Assembly: GCA_037355855.1 (NCBI GenBank)
Contig: CM074758.1
Location: 469,001-533,000, forward strand
DNA from: Pseudo-nitzschia pungens
Lineage: Eukaryota; Bacillariophyta; Bacillariophyceae; Bacillariales; Bacillariaceae
Reading direction: 5' to 3'
Length of the DNA stretch: 64,000 nucleotides
The notes under the pieces are model-generated. The model worked only from the letters and a program-made list of their open reading frames with translations. It was not told the DNA's origin and made no database searches. Shown here in pieces: positions 1-9,723 of this stretch. Position numbers and translations under genes: made by a program. The number at the start of each line of letters is the position of its first letter. Position 1 is the stretch's first letter.

Positions 1-141
1 ACTGTAATTACAATGCTTATGAAGTACAAGTACTCGTAGTCCTCAAAAAGTAACGGAAAATACTTATAATTTACTGGTCCGAAATAATTGAACTATGACC
101 GATATGTGTGCGGTCCTAATAACTGAACGTTTACCGTACAA

Positions 142-534
142 CTAAGTAGAAAATTTTAGAGAATCGCGTTCCTCCTCAGTTTGTTTCAAGGTGGTTTTCA
201 ATTCTTCAATTTCGTTTTGTATCTCAGACACCTTGCGCTTCTCTTCATTGAGACGTTTCTGATAATAGGCTTCTTGTTCATCGAAATCTTGTTTCCACTG
301 CGCTCCGCTATCGATCAACACCTGTTCGAATTCCTGTACTTTCTCCTTCAAAATCTTTTCGTGCTGCATTCTCAATTGAAGTCTCTCTTCCCTCCTGGCG
401 TCTTTGATCTTTTGCTCTACTTCTTCGAGTGTGAATGTTTTCTCTTCTTGTTTTTTCTCTTCCGGTGTCGGTTGGGCACGGGCAGCCGCGAGTTGTCCGA
501 AGCGGGCAATGATGGCAGACGCGAGGAAAGGCAT
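142..534 (-). CDS. Small coiled-coil protein, possibly organelle-targeted
   Basis: An uninterrupted 130-residue frame runs from an ATG at 534 to a stop at 142. Residues 1-22 (MPFLASAIIARFGQLAAARA then Q, P) are hydrophobic, alanine-rich, arginine-containing and free of acidic residues, which resembles a mitochondrial presequence. From about residue 25 to the end the protein is almost wholly Glu/Lys/Gln-rich with heptad-like spacing and no proline after residue 24, so a single long coiled coil is expected. No cysteine, catalytic motif or known domain is visible. It may be a small scaffold or assembly factor, but the function is unknown. The smooth amino-acid composition and intact frame argue for a real gene; the opposite-strand frame over the same bases is Phe/Leu-rich and looks like its shadow. 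No neighbouring gene suggests a pathway. Confidence 0.6.
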   Translation of the reverse strand: MPFLASAIIARFGQLAAARAQPTPEEKKQEEKTFTLEEVEQKIKDARREERLQLRMQHEKILKEKVQEFEQVLIDSGAQWKQDFDEQEAYYQKRLNEEKRKVSEIQNEIEELKTTLKQTEEERDSLKFST

Positions 535-1894
535 GGTTTCGAAGCTGAAGCTGATTTGGAGGGAAAAAGTCGGTAGAGGAAGAGGATTTCAGAGCAAATA
601 CTTTCAATCGATGGGACTGAAATATTGTGGTAATATTGTGGTTTTTATTTTCGTAGATTCTGAAATGTGAGAATTGTTTTGTTGATTTCGTTGCGATTTC
701 CGAATGACACGGATTGTCGTGTTACTACAAAATTCCGGACAGCTGAAAGGAATTCCGTAGTATTTCGATATCGATCGATCCGTTTCCATCTGCTGCTTCT
801 CGGCTGCTTCTCAGCTCCGTTCTCTCTCTCAACCAATTACCCAAGATCAACATTTCCATCCAAGACAGTGGCAATAGTCTGCAACTGTGATGCCGTTCGT
901 TACCATCTTGCACACGATTGCCGTTGCGGAGAGAGCAACATTATGGAACGCCGTCCCCCGTGAAGCAAGTTGCGAACACCAAAAATGTGTTTTTAAAAAA
1001 AAAAAAGTTTCGCAAGGTACGTACCGTAGTAAGATTTACCGGTACTCAAACAAGGAGTTTCCAATCACAAAACAGGATGCTATGAGGCTATAATAATACT
1101 TCGTAGTAATTTACTACTATTTCTTACAGAGAGAATTTTTTATTTATGGTGTGTTCACTGTTCACCTTCCCGGCACGTTCGACTTTCTTTCGTCGCGCAG
1201 CGGACCGGTCTCGATCTCAAAATTGTTATCGGACTCGTAACCTTTTTTAAAAAAGATAAGTTACCGGTAGTAAAGTTGGAACAAGCTCCGAGAAGAAGAA
1301 GAAGACCGATCGAAGGAAAGATTGTTGTTTTTTGCATGTTTCCGACGTCATAACATTACTGGACTACAATAACCTTAATCGTAATTACCTGGTAGTAAAT
1401 CTTACTCGTAACTAACTTACTCATACTACCGGTACGTACAGTAATTCTTAAAACAAGTGTCCCCCAGGGGTGATAATAGACAGGGGTGCGCATCGATGCG
1501 CACTCTAGCACAAAAACTTCGTTCAAATCAAAAAAAAAAAATCCCCCATGCGTGCACAAATAACAAAAAACTGTCCTCATTTTTCTTTCCTATATTTATT
1601 TTTAACTAACAAACACTAGTTAAAATACCTTAACTTCAGATAGTAATAACTTCATCAAAAATCAATCCTAATCTTTATTTCAAATACCTACAATAGTTTA
1701 AAGTGTTTTAAACAAGAATATTCAATAAAAGTCAGGTTTTGAATGAGTCTAAAGTCATCTATTACTGATACAAAATTGAAGGCCATTTTTAGGCTTTTTT
1801 CGCGGAAGATACCCTTAATAGGTATGAAACATATGATTGATTTAGTTCGTAAATTAATTTCATTAATTAATTTGAACATTCCAGCCACTACCGG
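535..1894. other. Intergenic, no gene supported
   Basis: About 1.36 kb without a convincing coding region; open frames here are short and of random composition. It holds A/T homopolymers (near 998 and 1529), scattered GTAA/TTAC words typical of spacers in this window, and one perfect palindrome listed separately. Confidence 0.6.
1486..1503. repeat. 18-bp perfect palindrome
   Basis: GTGCGCATCGATGCGCAC is self-complementary over its whole length and is flanked on the left by a short duplicated CAGGGGTG-like string (about 1464-1488). It could be a dimer-binding site or a cruciform-prone sequence. No neighbouring gene within 900 bp explains it. Confidence 0.6.
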
Positions 1895-2003
1895 TACTAC
1901 TAAGCTTACCACTACTAACACCACTAGTACCACTAACATTACCACCAATACTAACACTACTACCAATACTAACACTACTACCAATACTACTGTTAGAATA
2001 CTA
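1895..2003. repeat. ACT/AAC-rich imperfect microsatellite
   Basis: Degenerate trinucleotide-like tract of ACTACTACCAATACTAAC type units. It keeps frames open on both strands (Thr/Asn-rich one way, Val/Leu-rich the other) but there is no sign of a gene. It runs directly into the hairpin repeats. Confidence 0.7.
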
Positions 2004-2005
2004 CT

Positions 2006-2260
2006 GTAGTAATAATTTTTGGAACAATTATTACTACGTACTGGTAGCATCATGTATTAGTGATTTGACTTTATCATGTTCTACTGTGCTGTAGTAATAA
2101 TTTTTGGAAGAATTATTACTACGTACTGGTAGCATCATGTACCGTATTAGTGATTTGACTTTATCATCTTCTACTGTAATCTTACTGTAGTAATAATTTT
2201 TGGAAGAATTATTACTACGTACTGGTAACCTTAGCATCATGTATTAGTGATGTGACTTCA
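2006..2260. repeat. Three tandem copies of a hairpin-bearing repeat
   Basis: Units begin at about 2006, 2091 and 2187, spaced 85 and 96 bp. Each opens with a perfect inverted repeat, a 12-bp arm GTAGTAATAATT, an 8-nt loop (TTTGGAAC in the first copy, TTTGGAAG in the others) and the complementary arm, at 2006-2037, 2091-2122 and 2187-2218. Each hairpin is followed by the same roughly 50-bp tail containing CGTACTGGTA, AGCATCATGTA and TTAGTGATTTGACTT. Copies differ by short insertions (CCGTA in the second, ACCTT in the third). Confidence 0.85.
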
Positions 2261-3070
2261 GGAGGAAGTAATTAATTACTACCTCTGGTCCAAAATACTG
2301 GGCAATCCAGCGAACATTTTTGAACTTGGGATCAATTTTCAACCAATTCAAATCGTTCTTTTTGGGTTAAACTCTCCTCAACAAACACTCTGTGCCTGGT
2401 TAGACACTAGTTATGCTGGTGGTATTGGTCTACCTTTCATTGGGACTTGAACAAGGCCTGTAAAGCCATGCCAATGTGATTTTACCGGTTGAAAGGCTTC
2501 CACCTGGCATTTGAGAGCCTGAGAACTTTCTTTGAGAAGCTGAGACAAAGAGCTTTTGTAAGAGACTATGTGTTAGAAACATTAAGAGAGTTCTTGTACT
2601 TTCATTTGTGTTCCAAAGAGACCCATTTTAGTGCCCGGGTGGTGTGTCCCATTTGCATTGATTTGGTCTACAGGGGATCCAACGTACCCTAAAAACGGTA
2701 CTAAGAGGAGTTTTCGCCAGTTTTTTTTTTCATCGCGCATTTCTTTTTGTGTGTGTTCTTAAGTGAGAGTGACAAGGAGGAGGAGGAGGAGACTTCTTCT
2801 GTAGCAAGCAAGAATCGAGAGCTGCAAAGGGAGGAAAAACAAGTCAAGCATTAAGTCGCATTGGAGGAACCACCAGAGGAGCAGTCTTCACCAAAGCCTA
2901 TCCGCAGCTCTCAGTGTCAAAGAAAGCAGCCATCACAAGATCCGGAGGAACCACGAGAGCAGTCTTCACCAAAGCCTAACCGCAGCTCTTGGCGTCAAAG
3001 AAAGCAGCTACTACCAAATGATCATGCCTAATTGTACGTCGATCAAAACAGCAGTGATGCCTAGTACGTC
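2261..3070. other. Intergenic with an 81-bp direct duplication
   Basis: No gene is supported. The segment 2863-2930 is repeated at 2944-3008 (period 81 bp) with a few substitutions. Both copies read as a Glu/Pro/Ser/Gln/Lys-rich string in one frame, so this may be a decayed coding repeat, but stops lie immediately upstream and I do not recognise it. Confidence 0.5.
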
Positions 3071-5345
3071 TGTTAACTGTTTTTCGAGGTAAATTGGTCA
3101 TTTTTAGACCTTTTTGACCCTGTACCTCTATTTTTTCTTTGGTAAAACTATTTATGACCCCGTTTTTTTTCAATTCCAACCCTCACCCTTTTCTAAGGTC
3201 GAAAAGTCAATTTTTACCTACCAAAATTTAGTGGTTATGGTCAATTGCTATGCTATCATACCATGCTACCCTATTATGCTACTGTCAGGGTATGGTCATT
3301 TGTGTACAATAAGTACTATAACCGGATACCCCAGCCCCTGCAGTGATAAGCGTAGCTCTGTAACGCTGTAGCGCTGTATCCCTGTAGCGTTGTACCGCCG
3401 TAGCGCTCTAGGGCTATTCCACTCGCTATTCCACTCCACTCGTCACTCTATATTACTCCACTCGTCACTCTACATTACTCCACTCGCCACTCTACTTTAC
3501 TCCACTACCATGGTAAGGTTTACCTTATTTTGCTCCTCGCTGGTATGCTACCATACCATGGTAATTACCTTATTATTCTACCGATAGAGGTGCTGAGTGA
3601 ATGAGCCAATCGAATTAGTAGAAAAAGAAATTACCGAGTCGAGTCGAGTCGTCGCTGAGTCACTCCTTCCCTAGCCACTCCCTCGTCACAATCACTGTAT
3701 TTTCACTGTGTTTCCTCGCAAGCATAATCACTCTTTTGCATCACAACTCACTTTTTTTCTTCAGGAATAACACAAATCACTGCTGTTTCGATTCACAATC
3801 CGACTTATTTTGAGCAGAGTTGCTTTATTGCACTCCGTCCTGAGAACGAAGAGAACCCCCACGGTAGGCTCTTGGCTCATTGTACTTTAGTCCTTAAACA
3901 TCCTTGTCTGAAAAACGGAGGAGCACCTCTATGGCATGGACGAGAGATTGTTCGCTTGAAAGACATTGTTTGACTTGGCCCCCAAACGTCTTGAAATCAA
4001 TCAATCTGCATCCATTGCCGGTAGGACTTCAACAGGCGCAAGTTCTTTGTTTTCGTGACGTAGGAGGAAGATGACACGGCAGTGACAACAACAACGACGA
4101 AAACAGGAGCAATCATTCCCCCTACGATCGATTCCAAGTCGGTGTTGTAATTCATTCCCCCTACGAGCGATTCCAAGTCTGTGTGGTATTTATTCCCCCT
4201 ACGAGCGATTCCAAATATGTGTGGTGGTAGATCGATTCCAAGTCTGTGTTGTAATTCATTCCCCCTACGAGCGATTCCAAGCCTGTGTGGTATTTATTAC
4301 CCCTACGATCGATTCCAAGTTGGCGTTGTATTCATTCCCCCTACGATCGATTCCAAGCCTGTGTGGTAGATCGATTTGGTATTCATTTCCCCCTACGATC
4401 GATTCCAAGTTTGTGTGGTATTTATTCCCCCTACGATCGATTCCAAGCCCTCTACGATCGATTCCAAGCCTGTGTGGTATTCATTCCCCCTACGATCGAT
4501 TCCAAGTTTGCGTTGTATTCATTCCCCCTACGATCGATTCCAAGCCTGTGTGGTAGATCGATTTGGTATTCATTTCCCCCTACGATCGATTCCAAGTTTG
4601 TGTGGTATTTATTCCCCCTACGATCGATTCCAAGCCCTCTACGATCGATTCCAAGCCTGTGTGGTATTCATTCCCCCTACGATCGATTCCAAGTTTGCGT
4701 TGTATTCATTCCCCCTACGATCGATTCCAAGCCCTCTACGATCGATTCCAAGCCTTTGTGGTATTTATTCCCCCTACGATCGATTCCAAGTTGGTGTTGT
4801 ATTCATTCCCCCTACGATCGATTCCAAGCCCTCTACGATCGATTCCAAGCCTTTGTGGTATTTATTCCCCCTACGATCGATTCCAAGTTGGCGTTGTATT
4901 CATTCCCCCTACAATCGATTCCAAGTTGGTGTTGTATTCATTTCCCCTACGATCGATTCCAAGTTGGTGTTGTATTCATTCCCCCTACGATCGATTCCAA
5001 GCCGATGTGGTAGTAGTCACTCCCCCTACGATCGATCGATTCCAAGTTGGTGTGGTATTCATTCCCCCTACGATTGATTCCAAGCCGATGTGGTAGTCAT
5101 TCCCCCCCCTACGATCGATTCCAAGCCGGTGTGGTATTCAATTCCCTTACGATCGTTTGTTCCTTTCAACCCTTACAATCCAATTCCCTTACGATCATTT
5201 GTTCCTTTCAACCCTTACGATCCTTCGATTGGACTTGGTGTGTGATTCTAAGCCTGTGGTTTGTTCCTTCCAACCCCTACGATCGTACGGTTATTCAAAG
5301 CCTATATTGTGAGCACCTACATATCACGCATAATCATACTGAGAG
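3070..5345. repeat. Dispersed repeat family, copy 1 (with expanded minisatellite)
   Basis: Several blocks here reappear in the same order and orientation at 53095-54180. These are the block around 3222-3310 (TGCTATGCTATCATACCATG), the block at 3709-3778 (TTTCCTCGCA, then CACAACTCACTTTTTTTCTT) and the block at 3779-3870 (GATTCACAATCCGACTTATT, then GAACGAAGAGAACCCCC). Both copies then continue into CCAAGCC-type short repeats and CCTTTCAACCC / TCTTTCAACCC strings. In this copy the short repeat has expanded to more than 1 kb. No long open frame outside the minisatellite supports a protein, so it is probably a non-autonomous or decayed mobile element whose ends I cannot define. Confidence 0.7.
4108..5290. 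repeat. Minisatellite with CTACGATCGATTCCAAG core
   Basis: About thirty imperfect tandem units, commonly 36-39 bp, built as CCCCCTACGATCGATTCCAAG plus a variable stretch such as TTGGTGTTGTATTCATT. Some units are shortened to a 20-bp form (CCTCTACGATCGATTCCAAG). A larger block of several units is itself duplicated (compare 4372-4560 with 4558-4750), showing higher-order amplification. Because many units are multiples of 3, long frames stay open in all plus-strand frames (Ser/Ile/Pro/Asp-rich). I interpret these as repeat artefacts, not genes. The core contains the palindrome ATCGAT. Confidence 0.9.
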
Positions 5346-5826
5346 CTGATCCTCTATTAATATTAAACGATAATTAAACGTAGGCTGCAGCGTTGTAGAT
5401 CTCCTTTGTAACTGGAAGCGTTGTTCACCTCCCTTGTAACTGGATGCGTTGTTGATCTCCCTTCATCCCTTACCCAGTGTTTTGTTCCTTTCATCCCCCG
5501 CGATCCTTTGATCCAAGCCTGTGGTTTGTTTCTTTGAACCCCTACGATGTTTGTTGATTGCAAATATTACAGCAAACAAAACAGTTAGTAGCTACCCTCC
5601 CATACATCCAAGCAATACACTAAGTAAAGCAGCAAGCAACAAAGCAGCAAGCAACAAAGCAGCAAGCAAAGCAGCAAGCAAAGCAAAACACTATTTGGTT
5701 TATCAGTTAGCACACTGAATATTTTATGATATTGATCTGATAAGAGCTAGGGTATGTAGAGGTAGATAATAATTAAAAGAACACCATACTAGTAGTAGCA
5801 AGCAAATTCCAACAACCCCAACAATT
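5346..5826. repeat. Short tandem repeats, no gene
   Basis: At about 5389-5465 there are three imperfect copies of a roughly 31-bp unit (CGTTGT.GATCTCC.TTGTAACTGGA). At about 5618-5690 there is an AAGCAGCAAGCAAC-type repeat. Near 5700-5765 a weakly similar forerunner of the next tandem repeat begins (TATTGATCTGATAAGAGCTA). No coding potential is evident. Confidence 0.65.
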
Positions 5827-6249
5827 AGTGTCCCCCCTAGCACAGTTGAGTTCTGTTAATCAGTTTAGCACCCCCAGTAGATCTTCCAATATTGATCTGC
5901 AAAGAACTGGGGTATGTAGATCTGGTACAAATTTTACTACAAGGGCCCAGCATCCTGCTTAGCATCCTGTTAAGTGTCCCCCTTAGCACAGTAGAGTTTG
6001 GTTAATCAGTTTAGAGTTTGGTTAATTAGTTGGCACCCCCTGTAGATCTCCCAATATTGCTCTGATAAGAGCTAGGGTATGTAGAACTTGTATAGAAGGC
6101 CCAGCATCCTCATGCTCAGCATCCTGTTAAGTGTCCCCCTTTGCACAGTAGAGTTCGGTTATTCAGTTAGTAGCACCCCCTGTAGATCTCCCAATATTGA
6201 TCTGATAAGTGATAGGGTATGTAAATCTGGTACAAATTGTACTAGAAGG
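5827..6249. repeat. Diverged 120-160-bp tandem repeat, insertion target of gypsy element 1
   Basis: Three units start near 5827, 5971 and 6129. Each begins GTGTCCCCC, followed by GCACAGT.GAGTT, GTTAAT or GTTATT, CAGTT, CACCCCC, GTAGATCT, CCAATATTG, a GATAAG / GGGGTATGTA block and ends with AGAAGGCCCAGCATCCT. The third unit is cut at its AGAAGG end by the retrotransposon LTR at 6250 and resumes as GAAGGGCCCAG at 11979. Confidence 0.8.
6245..6249. repeat. Target-site duplication, left copy (GAAGG)
   Basis: GAAGG directly precedes the left LTR and is repeated exactly at 11979-11983 after the right LTR. The 5-bp length is usual for Ty3/gypsy integrases. Confidence 0.92.
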
Positions 6250-6438
6250 TGCCATACCCCGGGTCTACTAGTGATTAGAATAGTAGTGATATGCAAATTG
6301 TGAGCTCTATTGATTAGTCTATCTGCTACAGTTCTAAGAGCTCTTCAACAATCGGCGATATTGTCGACTCGCTGATTGTTTTTATCCTTATCCTTAATCC
6401 AGTCCCGAACGGACTCGTGACTGTTCCGGTGCACGGCA
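6250..6438 (-). repeat. LTR, 3' LTR of gypsy copy 1
   Basis: 189 bp, identical by eye to 11790-11978, with TG...CA termini. Downstream LTR with respect to minus-strand transcription. Confidence 0.95.
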
Positions 6439-6450
6439 TACTCCTCCATG
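6439..6450 (-). other. Short polypurine tract of gypsy copy 1
   Basis: On the minus strand CCATGGAGGAGTA abuts the 3' LTR. GGAGGAG is the only purine run at this border and occurs at the same place in the second element, so it is the likely plus-strand primer. It is short for a polypurine tract. Confidence 0.55.
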
Positions 6451-6456
6451 GTACTG

Positions 6457-9400
6457 TTACGATTTAATAGGATCCCTGCAATAATAGGGGTGCACTCTCC
6501 TAATGTTAACCCGATCGGTTACAAAGGGAGCAGTTTCAATAGTTACAGTTCCATTGTTATGGGCCTTGATCACCTTGTAAGGTCCTTGCCGTGGGAAGGA
6601 TAGTTTCGGAACAATGCCCTTCCTTTCCAGGGTGACATAGTCTCCTTCCTTGTAGACATGGGGAATCCTCTTCTGGTTCTCCCTGATGTTACTCTTGCGG
6701 ATACTCTTTTGTTTCCTTGCTTGGATTGCTTCCCAATCCACTGGGAAATTCACAGGCATAAACATGTCCCTTCCAAACACCAATTGCGCTGGGGAATATC
6801 CCAGGGTGGTGTGGATGGCACTTCTGATGGCATATGCTGCCTTGGTGGTGAATTCCTCAAAAGGGTCCTTCTCGTGGAGATCTCTTTGTTCCAGGTTAAA
6901 GGACAGTAGACAGTCCTTCAGCACCTGGTGGATTCTTTCCAGCACTGAGTTGGATTGTGGGTTCCAAGCGCCACTGGGCTTTCTTTTCATTCCCATGTTG
7001 TCACAGAGCTCTTGGAACTCTGCTTTGAACTCGCTCCCGCCATCAAAGCCAATTTCCTTTGGGCGCGGATACCTTGCTAGCCATGTACTGTCCAATAATC
7101 GTTGAGTCTCTGCTGCATTTGGTGAGTCCTTCAGGTGAGCCAGTTCAAACCATCCGGTTACTGGGTCCACCATGGTGAGAACATGGATGTGGTAGTCTTT
7201 ACCATTTTTGTTGTGGACAGTTGCCGGTCCCCAAAGGTCCACATTGACCCTCTGCCATTTGGTGACTTCCACTGCTTTCTCCGGTAGTAGTCCATACTTC
7301 TTCCGGCCACTCTTTTTAAACATTTGACAAGTGTGGCAGTGTTTGCAGAGGTCCTGAACGTCCTTTCGTAGGCCTTTCCAGGTGAACACTGAGCGTATGC
7401 TCTGTTCCATTCTCTTTTCTCCGGGATGGACCAACATGCTGTGGTACCATTCCATGACTCTGTCCTTGAGTTTATCGGGAATCAGAATCTTTCCTTCTTT
7501 ATGGATTAGGTTGTAACCTTCCACCATTTTGGTGGTCAGTCGGTTGTCTTTTTCCAGAGCACTCATGATTCCTGTGTCCTTTTGCTGGTAGAACTGAATC
7601 ATGTCCGGGGCAAGTGGGAATGCGCTATTGCCCTGGAATTCTTCCGGCGCTTCTCCAAGCGGGAATAGGAGTTGCCGGAGGTGCTCTTCCTCATCCGCGT
7701 AGGTGAGGGGCTTATTTGGTGGTAGCCATTCCACCGTATCTGCTGGGTCATCCGTAATATCCAGTCGTGATAGTGCGTCTGCTGCATCGTTGTCTTTGCC
7801 AGCAACGTGCTTGACTACCGGGTGGAACTCCTCCATGAGGAGTCTCCAGCGGACCATTCTCTGCGTCGGCATCTGCTGATACAGTAGGTTTAGGTGGTCT
7901 GTGTGAATAATCACATCTTGTCCTCGTAGGATTCCTTCAAACGCTTTTAGCCCTTCTACTATGCCCAGGAGTTCTTTCTCTCCAACCGTGTAGTTGAGCT
8001 GCGCCGAGTTCAGCTTCCGAGTGTAGAAACCAAGGGGCTTGCCATCTTGGCATACAGTTGCTCCCAGTTGCCGGTCACTGGCGTCTGAGTAGAGGTGAAA
8101 TGGTTTCGTAAAATCCGGGAATGCGAGTTTCGCTTCATCTGCGAGCATCCTTTTCGCCTCCATGAAAGCTTTCTGCTCTGCTGGGCCCCAGTACCAATTT
8201 GTTTTGCCCTTCTTGCCCGCAAGCTTGTTGAGGGGGGCCAGGATGTGTGAGCGGCGCTTCCACATGTCCCTGTAGAAATTGACCATCCCAAGGAACATCT
8301 TGAGTTGCTTGGTGTTCTTGGGGGGTTCCAGGCGCTTCATCGCCTCCAGTTTCTTTGGCTGGGGTTGAATGCCCTCTGTTGTTAGTAGAAAACCCAAATA
8401 CTCCACTTCTTTTTGCATGAAGAAGGATTTTCTAAGGTTGGCTCGAAAGCCAGCGTCATCCAGTCGCTGTAGGACTGTATCGATTTTGTCGAGGTGATCC
8501 TGCTCAGATTCCCCCTCTCGTTGGATGATTAAGATGTCGTCGATGTAGACGAGGACATAGTCCAGGTCGCCGAGCAGGTTCATCATGACGGACTGGAAGA
8601 TATCCGGTGCGCATGCAATCCCCATAGCCAATCGCTTGTAGGCATACTTCCCCCATGGCAGGATGGTAGAGCAAATCTTTTGGCTCTCCTTGCAGATGGG
8701 GATGGTATAGTATCCTTGGGACAAGTCCAGCGCCGTAGCTGATTTGAACTTTTGTAGCCTTTGGATTGTTTCCCCTATTCGTGGTAGTGGGAATGGTTTT
8801 CGTTGGATGGCTGCGTTCATCTTCCGAAAGTCGGTTAGCACGCGAATGTCCCCTGTCTTTTTGGGTTGACAGAAGGTAGGGGATGCCCACGGTGAGTCAT
8901 CATCGTGGGGGAGTTTTTCCAGGACTCCAATATCACAGAGCCTGGTGATCTCCTTCCGGAGTGCTTGTTCAAAGGCATGGGGCACAGAATAGTACCTCTG
9001 CCGGACCGGTTTGACCCCTGGTTGGAGTTCAATGGACACCGGTTTTATATTTTTGAGCAGACCCAATCCTCCGCCAAAGAGGGTTGGGAATTTCTTTAGT
9101 GTTTTCTTCAGGGCTTCCTTGGACGCGTCTGTAATCTCCAGGTCATTGACCATAGCATCTATATCGACTTTGGAGTAATCGGCGTCCAGGATTTTGGCTT
9201 GCCTTTCTTCCTCTTGTTGGAGGATTGGACTTTGTGTGTTGGCAAAAAATACTGCCTCACATTTGTCCGGGTTAGAGAGCTCCCCCATCCCTTTCATGGG
9301 GATGGAGTCGCCCTGCCATTCAATTGTCCGGGAACTGTATTTTATATCCAGTCCCAATTGTGCCATCATGTCGGATCCTATGATCATGTCGTAGGGCACC

Positions 9401-9723
9401 TCCTCATGGTGATGGTATTCATCCACTTGGAAGGTCCATTTGATGGTCTTGGAGTTTGAAAACTCTATCAACCTCAGTCCCACTGAAGCCGCAGACTTGG
9501 TTCGGAACTTGCCCCCATAGGTATTATAGGTGACAGATCTGTGGTCTCGGTTCGTTAGTTGCCTTCGGTCGACAAAGTGCCTTAGTATGATGGATTTGGA
9601 GCACCCGGAGTCGAGTAGGCCCCGGAGCATCCTCCCCCTTCCCTTGTGGTCCAATACCTCCACACAGACGTCCGCAAATCGGTTGATTACGCGCGGTCCG
9701 GTGTGGATGGTATCAGCAGCCAT
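6457..9723 (-). CDS. pol: Pol polyprotein of gypsy copy 1 (PR-RT-RNase H-integrase)
   Basis: Intact 1088-residue frame. Domains in order: aspartic protease with LDSGCS (active-site Asp near residue 38); reverse transcriptase about 205-450 with LDLSQGYY and the catalytic YIDD box near 393; RNase H about 530-650 with YSDAS and HTDH; integrase with an HHCC zinc module (HSMLVHPGE, then CKHCHTC) near 760-800; a D, D, E core (NVDLWGP, GFDGGSEF, SVLERIH); and a C-terminal GPY/F module (RQGPYKV). It carries out cDNA synthesis and integration for the element. The ATG at 9723-9721 directly follows the gag TGA in the same frame, so pol needs stop read-through or termination-reinitiation. No chromodomain is visible after GPY/F. 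All catalytic residues are present, so the protein should be functional. Confidence 0.95.
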   Translation of the reverse strand: MAADTIHTGPRVINRFADVCVEVLDHKGRGRMLRGLLDSGCSKSIILRHFVDRRQLTNRDHRSVTYNTYGGKFRTKSAASVGLRLIEFSNSKTIKWTFQVDEYHHHEEVPYDMIIGSDMMAQLGLDIKYSSRTIEWQGDSIPMKGMGELSNPDKCEAVFFANTQSPILQQEEERQAKILDADYSKVDIDAMVNDLEITDASKEALKKTLKKFPTLFGGGLGLLKNIKPVSIELQPGVKPVRQRYYSVPHAFEQALRKEITRLCDIGVLEKLPHDDDSPWASPTFCQPKKTGDIRVLTDFRKMNAAIQRKPFPLPRIGETIQRLQKFKSATALDLSQGYYTIPICKESQKICSTILPWGKYAYKRLAMGIACAPDIFQSVMMNLLGDLDYVLVYIDDILIIQREGESEQDHLDKIDTVLQRLDDAGFRANLRKSFFMQKEVEYLGFLLTTEGIQPQPKKLEAMKRLEPPKNTKQLKMFLGMVNFYRDMWKRRSHILAPLNKLAGKKGKTNWYWGPAEQKAFMEAKRMLADEAKLAFPDFTKPFHLYSDASDRQLGATVCQDGKPLGFYTRKLNSAQLNYTVGEKELLGIVEGLKAFEGILRGQDVIIHTDHLNLLYQQMPTQRMVRWRLLMEEFHPVVKHVAGKDNDAADALSRLDITDDPADTVEWLPPNKPLTYADEEEHLRQLLFPLGEAPEEFQGNSAFPLAPDMIQFYQQKDTGIMSALEKDNRLTTKMVEGYNLIHKEGKILIPDKLKDRVMEWYHSMLVHPGEKRMEQSIRSVFTWKGLRKDVQDLCKHCHTCQMFKKSGRKKYGLLPEKAVEVTKWQRVNVDLWGPATVHNKNGKDYHIHVLTMVDPVTGWFELAHLKDSPNAAETQRLLDSTWLARYPRPKEIGFDGGSEFKAEFQELCDNMGMKRKPSGAWNPQSNSVLERIHQVLKDCLLSFNLEQRDLHEKDPFEEFTTKAAYAIRSAIHTTLGYSPAQLVFGRDMFMPVNFPVDWEAIQARKQKSIRKSNIRENQKRIPHVYKEGDYVTLERKGIVPKLSFPRQGPYKVIKAHNNGTVTIETAPFVTDRVNIRRVHPYYCRDPIKS

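Noticed and set aside
181..576. Phe/Leu-rich plus-strand frame opposite the coiled-coil gene
   Set aside because: Composition is the mirror of the Glu/Lys-rich minus-strand gene; treated as a shadow.
1743..2009. Thr/Asn-rich frame ending in the ACT tract
   Set aside because: Half of it is microsatellite and the rest has no recognisable feature.
4181..5096. Several 110-240-residue plus-strand frames rich in Ser/Ile/Pro/Asp
   Set aside because: They read a minisatellite in three overlapping frames with no start context or unique domain.
4108..5290. CRISPR-like regular repeats
   Set aside because: Spacers are not unique, unit length varies, there are no cas genes and the context is eukaryotic; it is a minisatellite.
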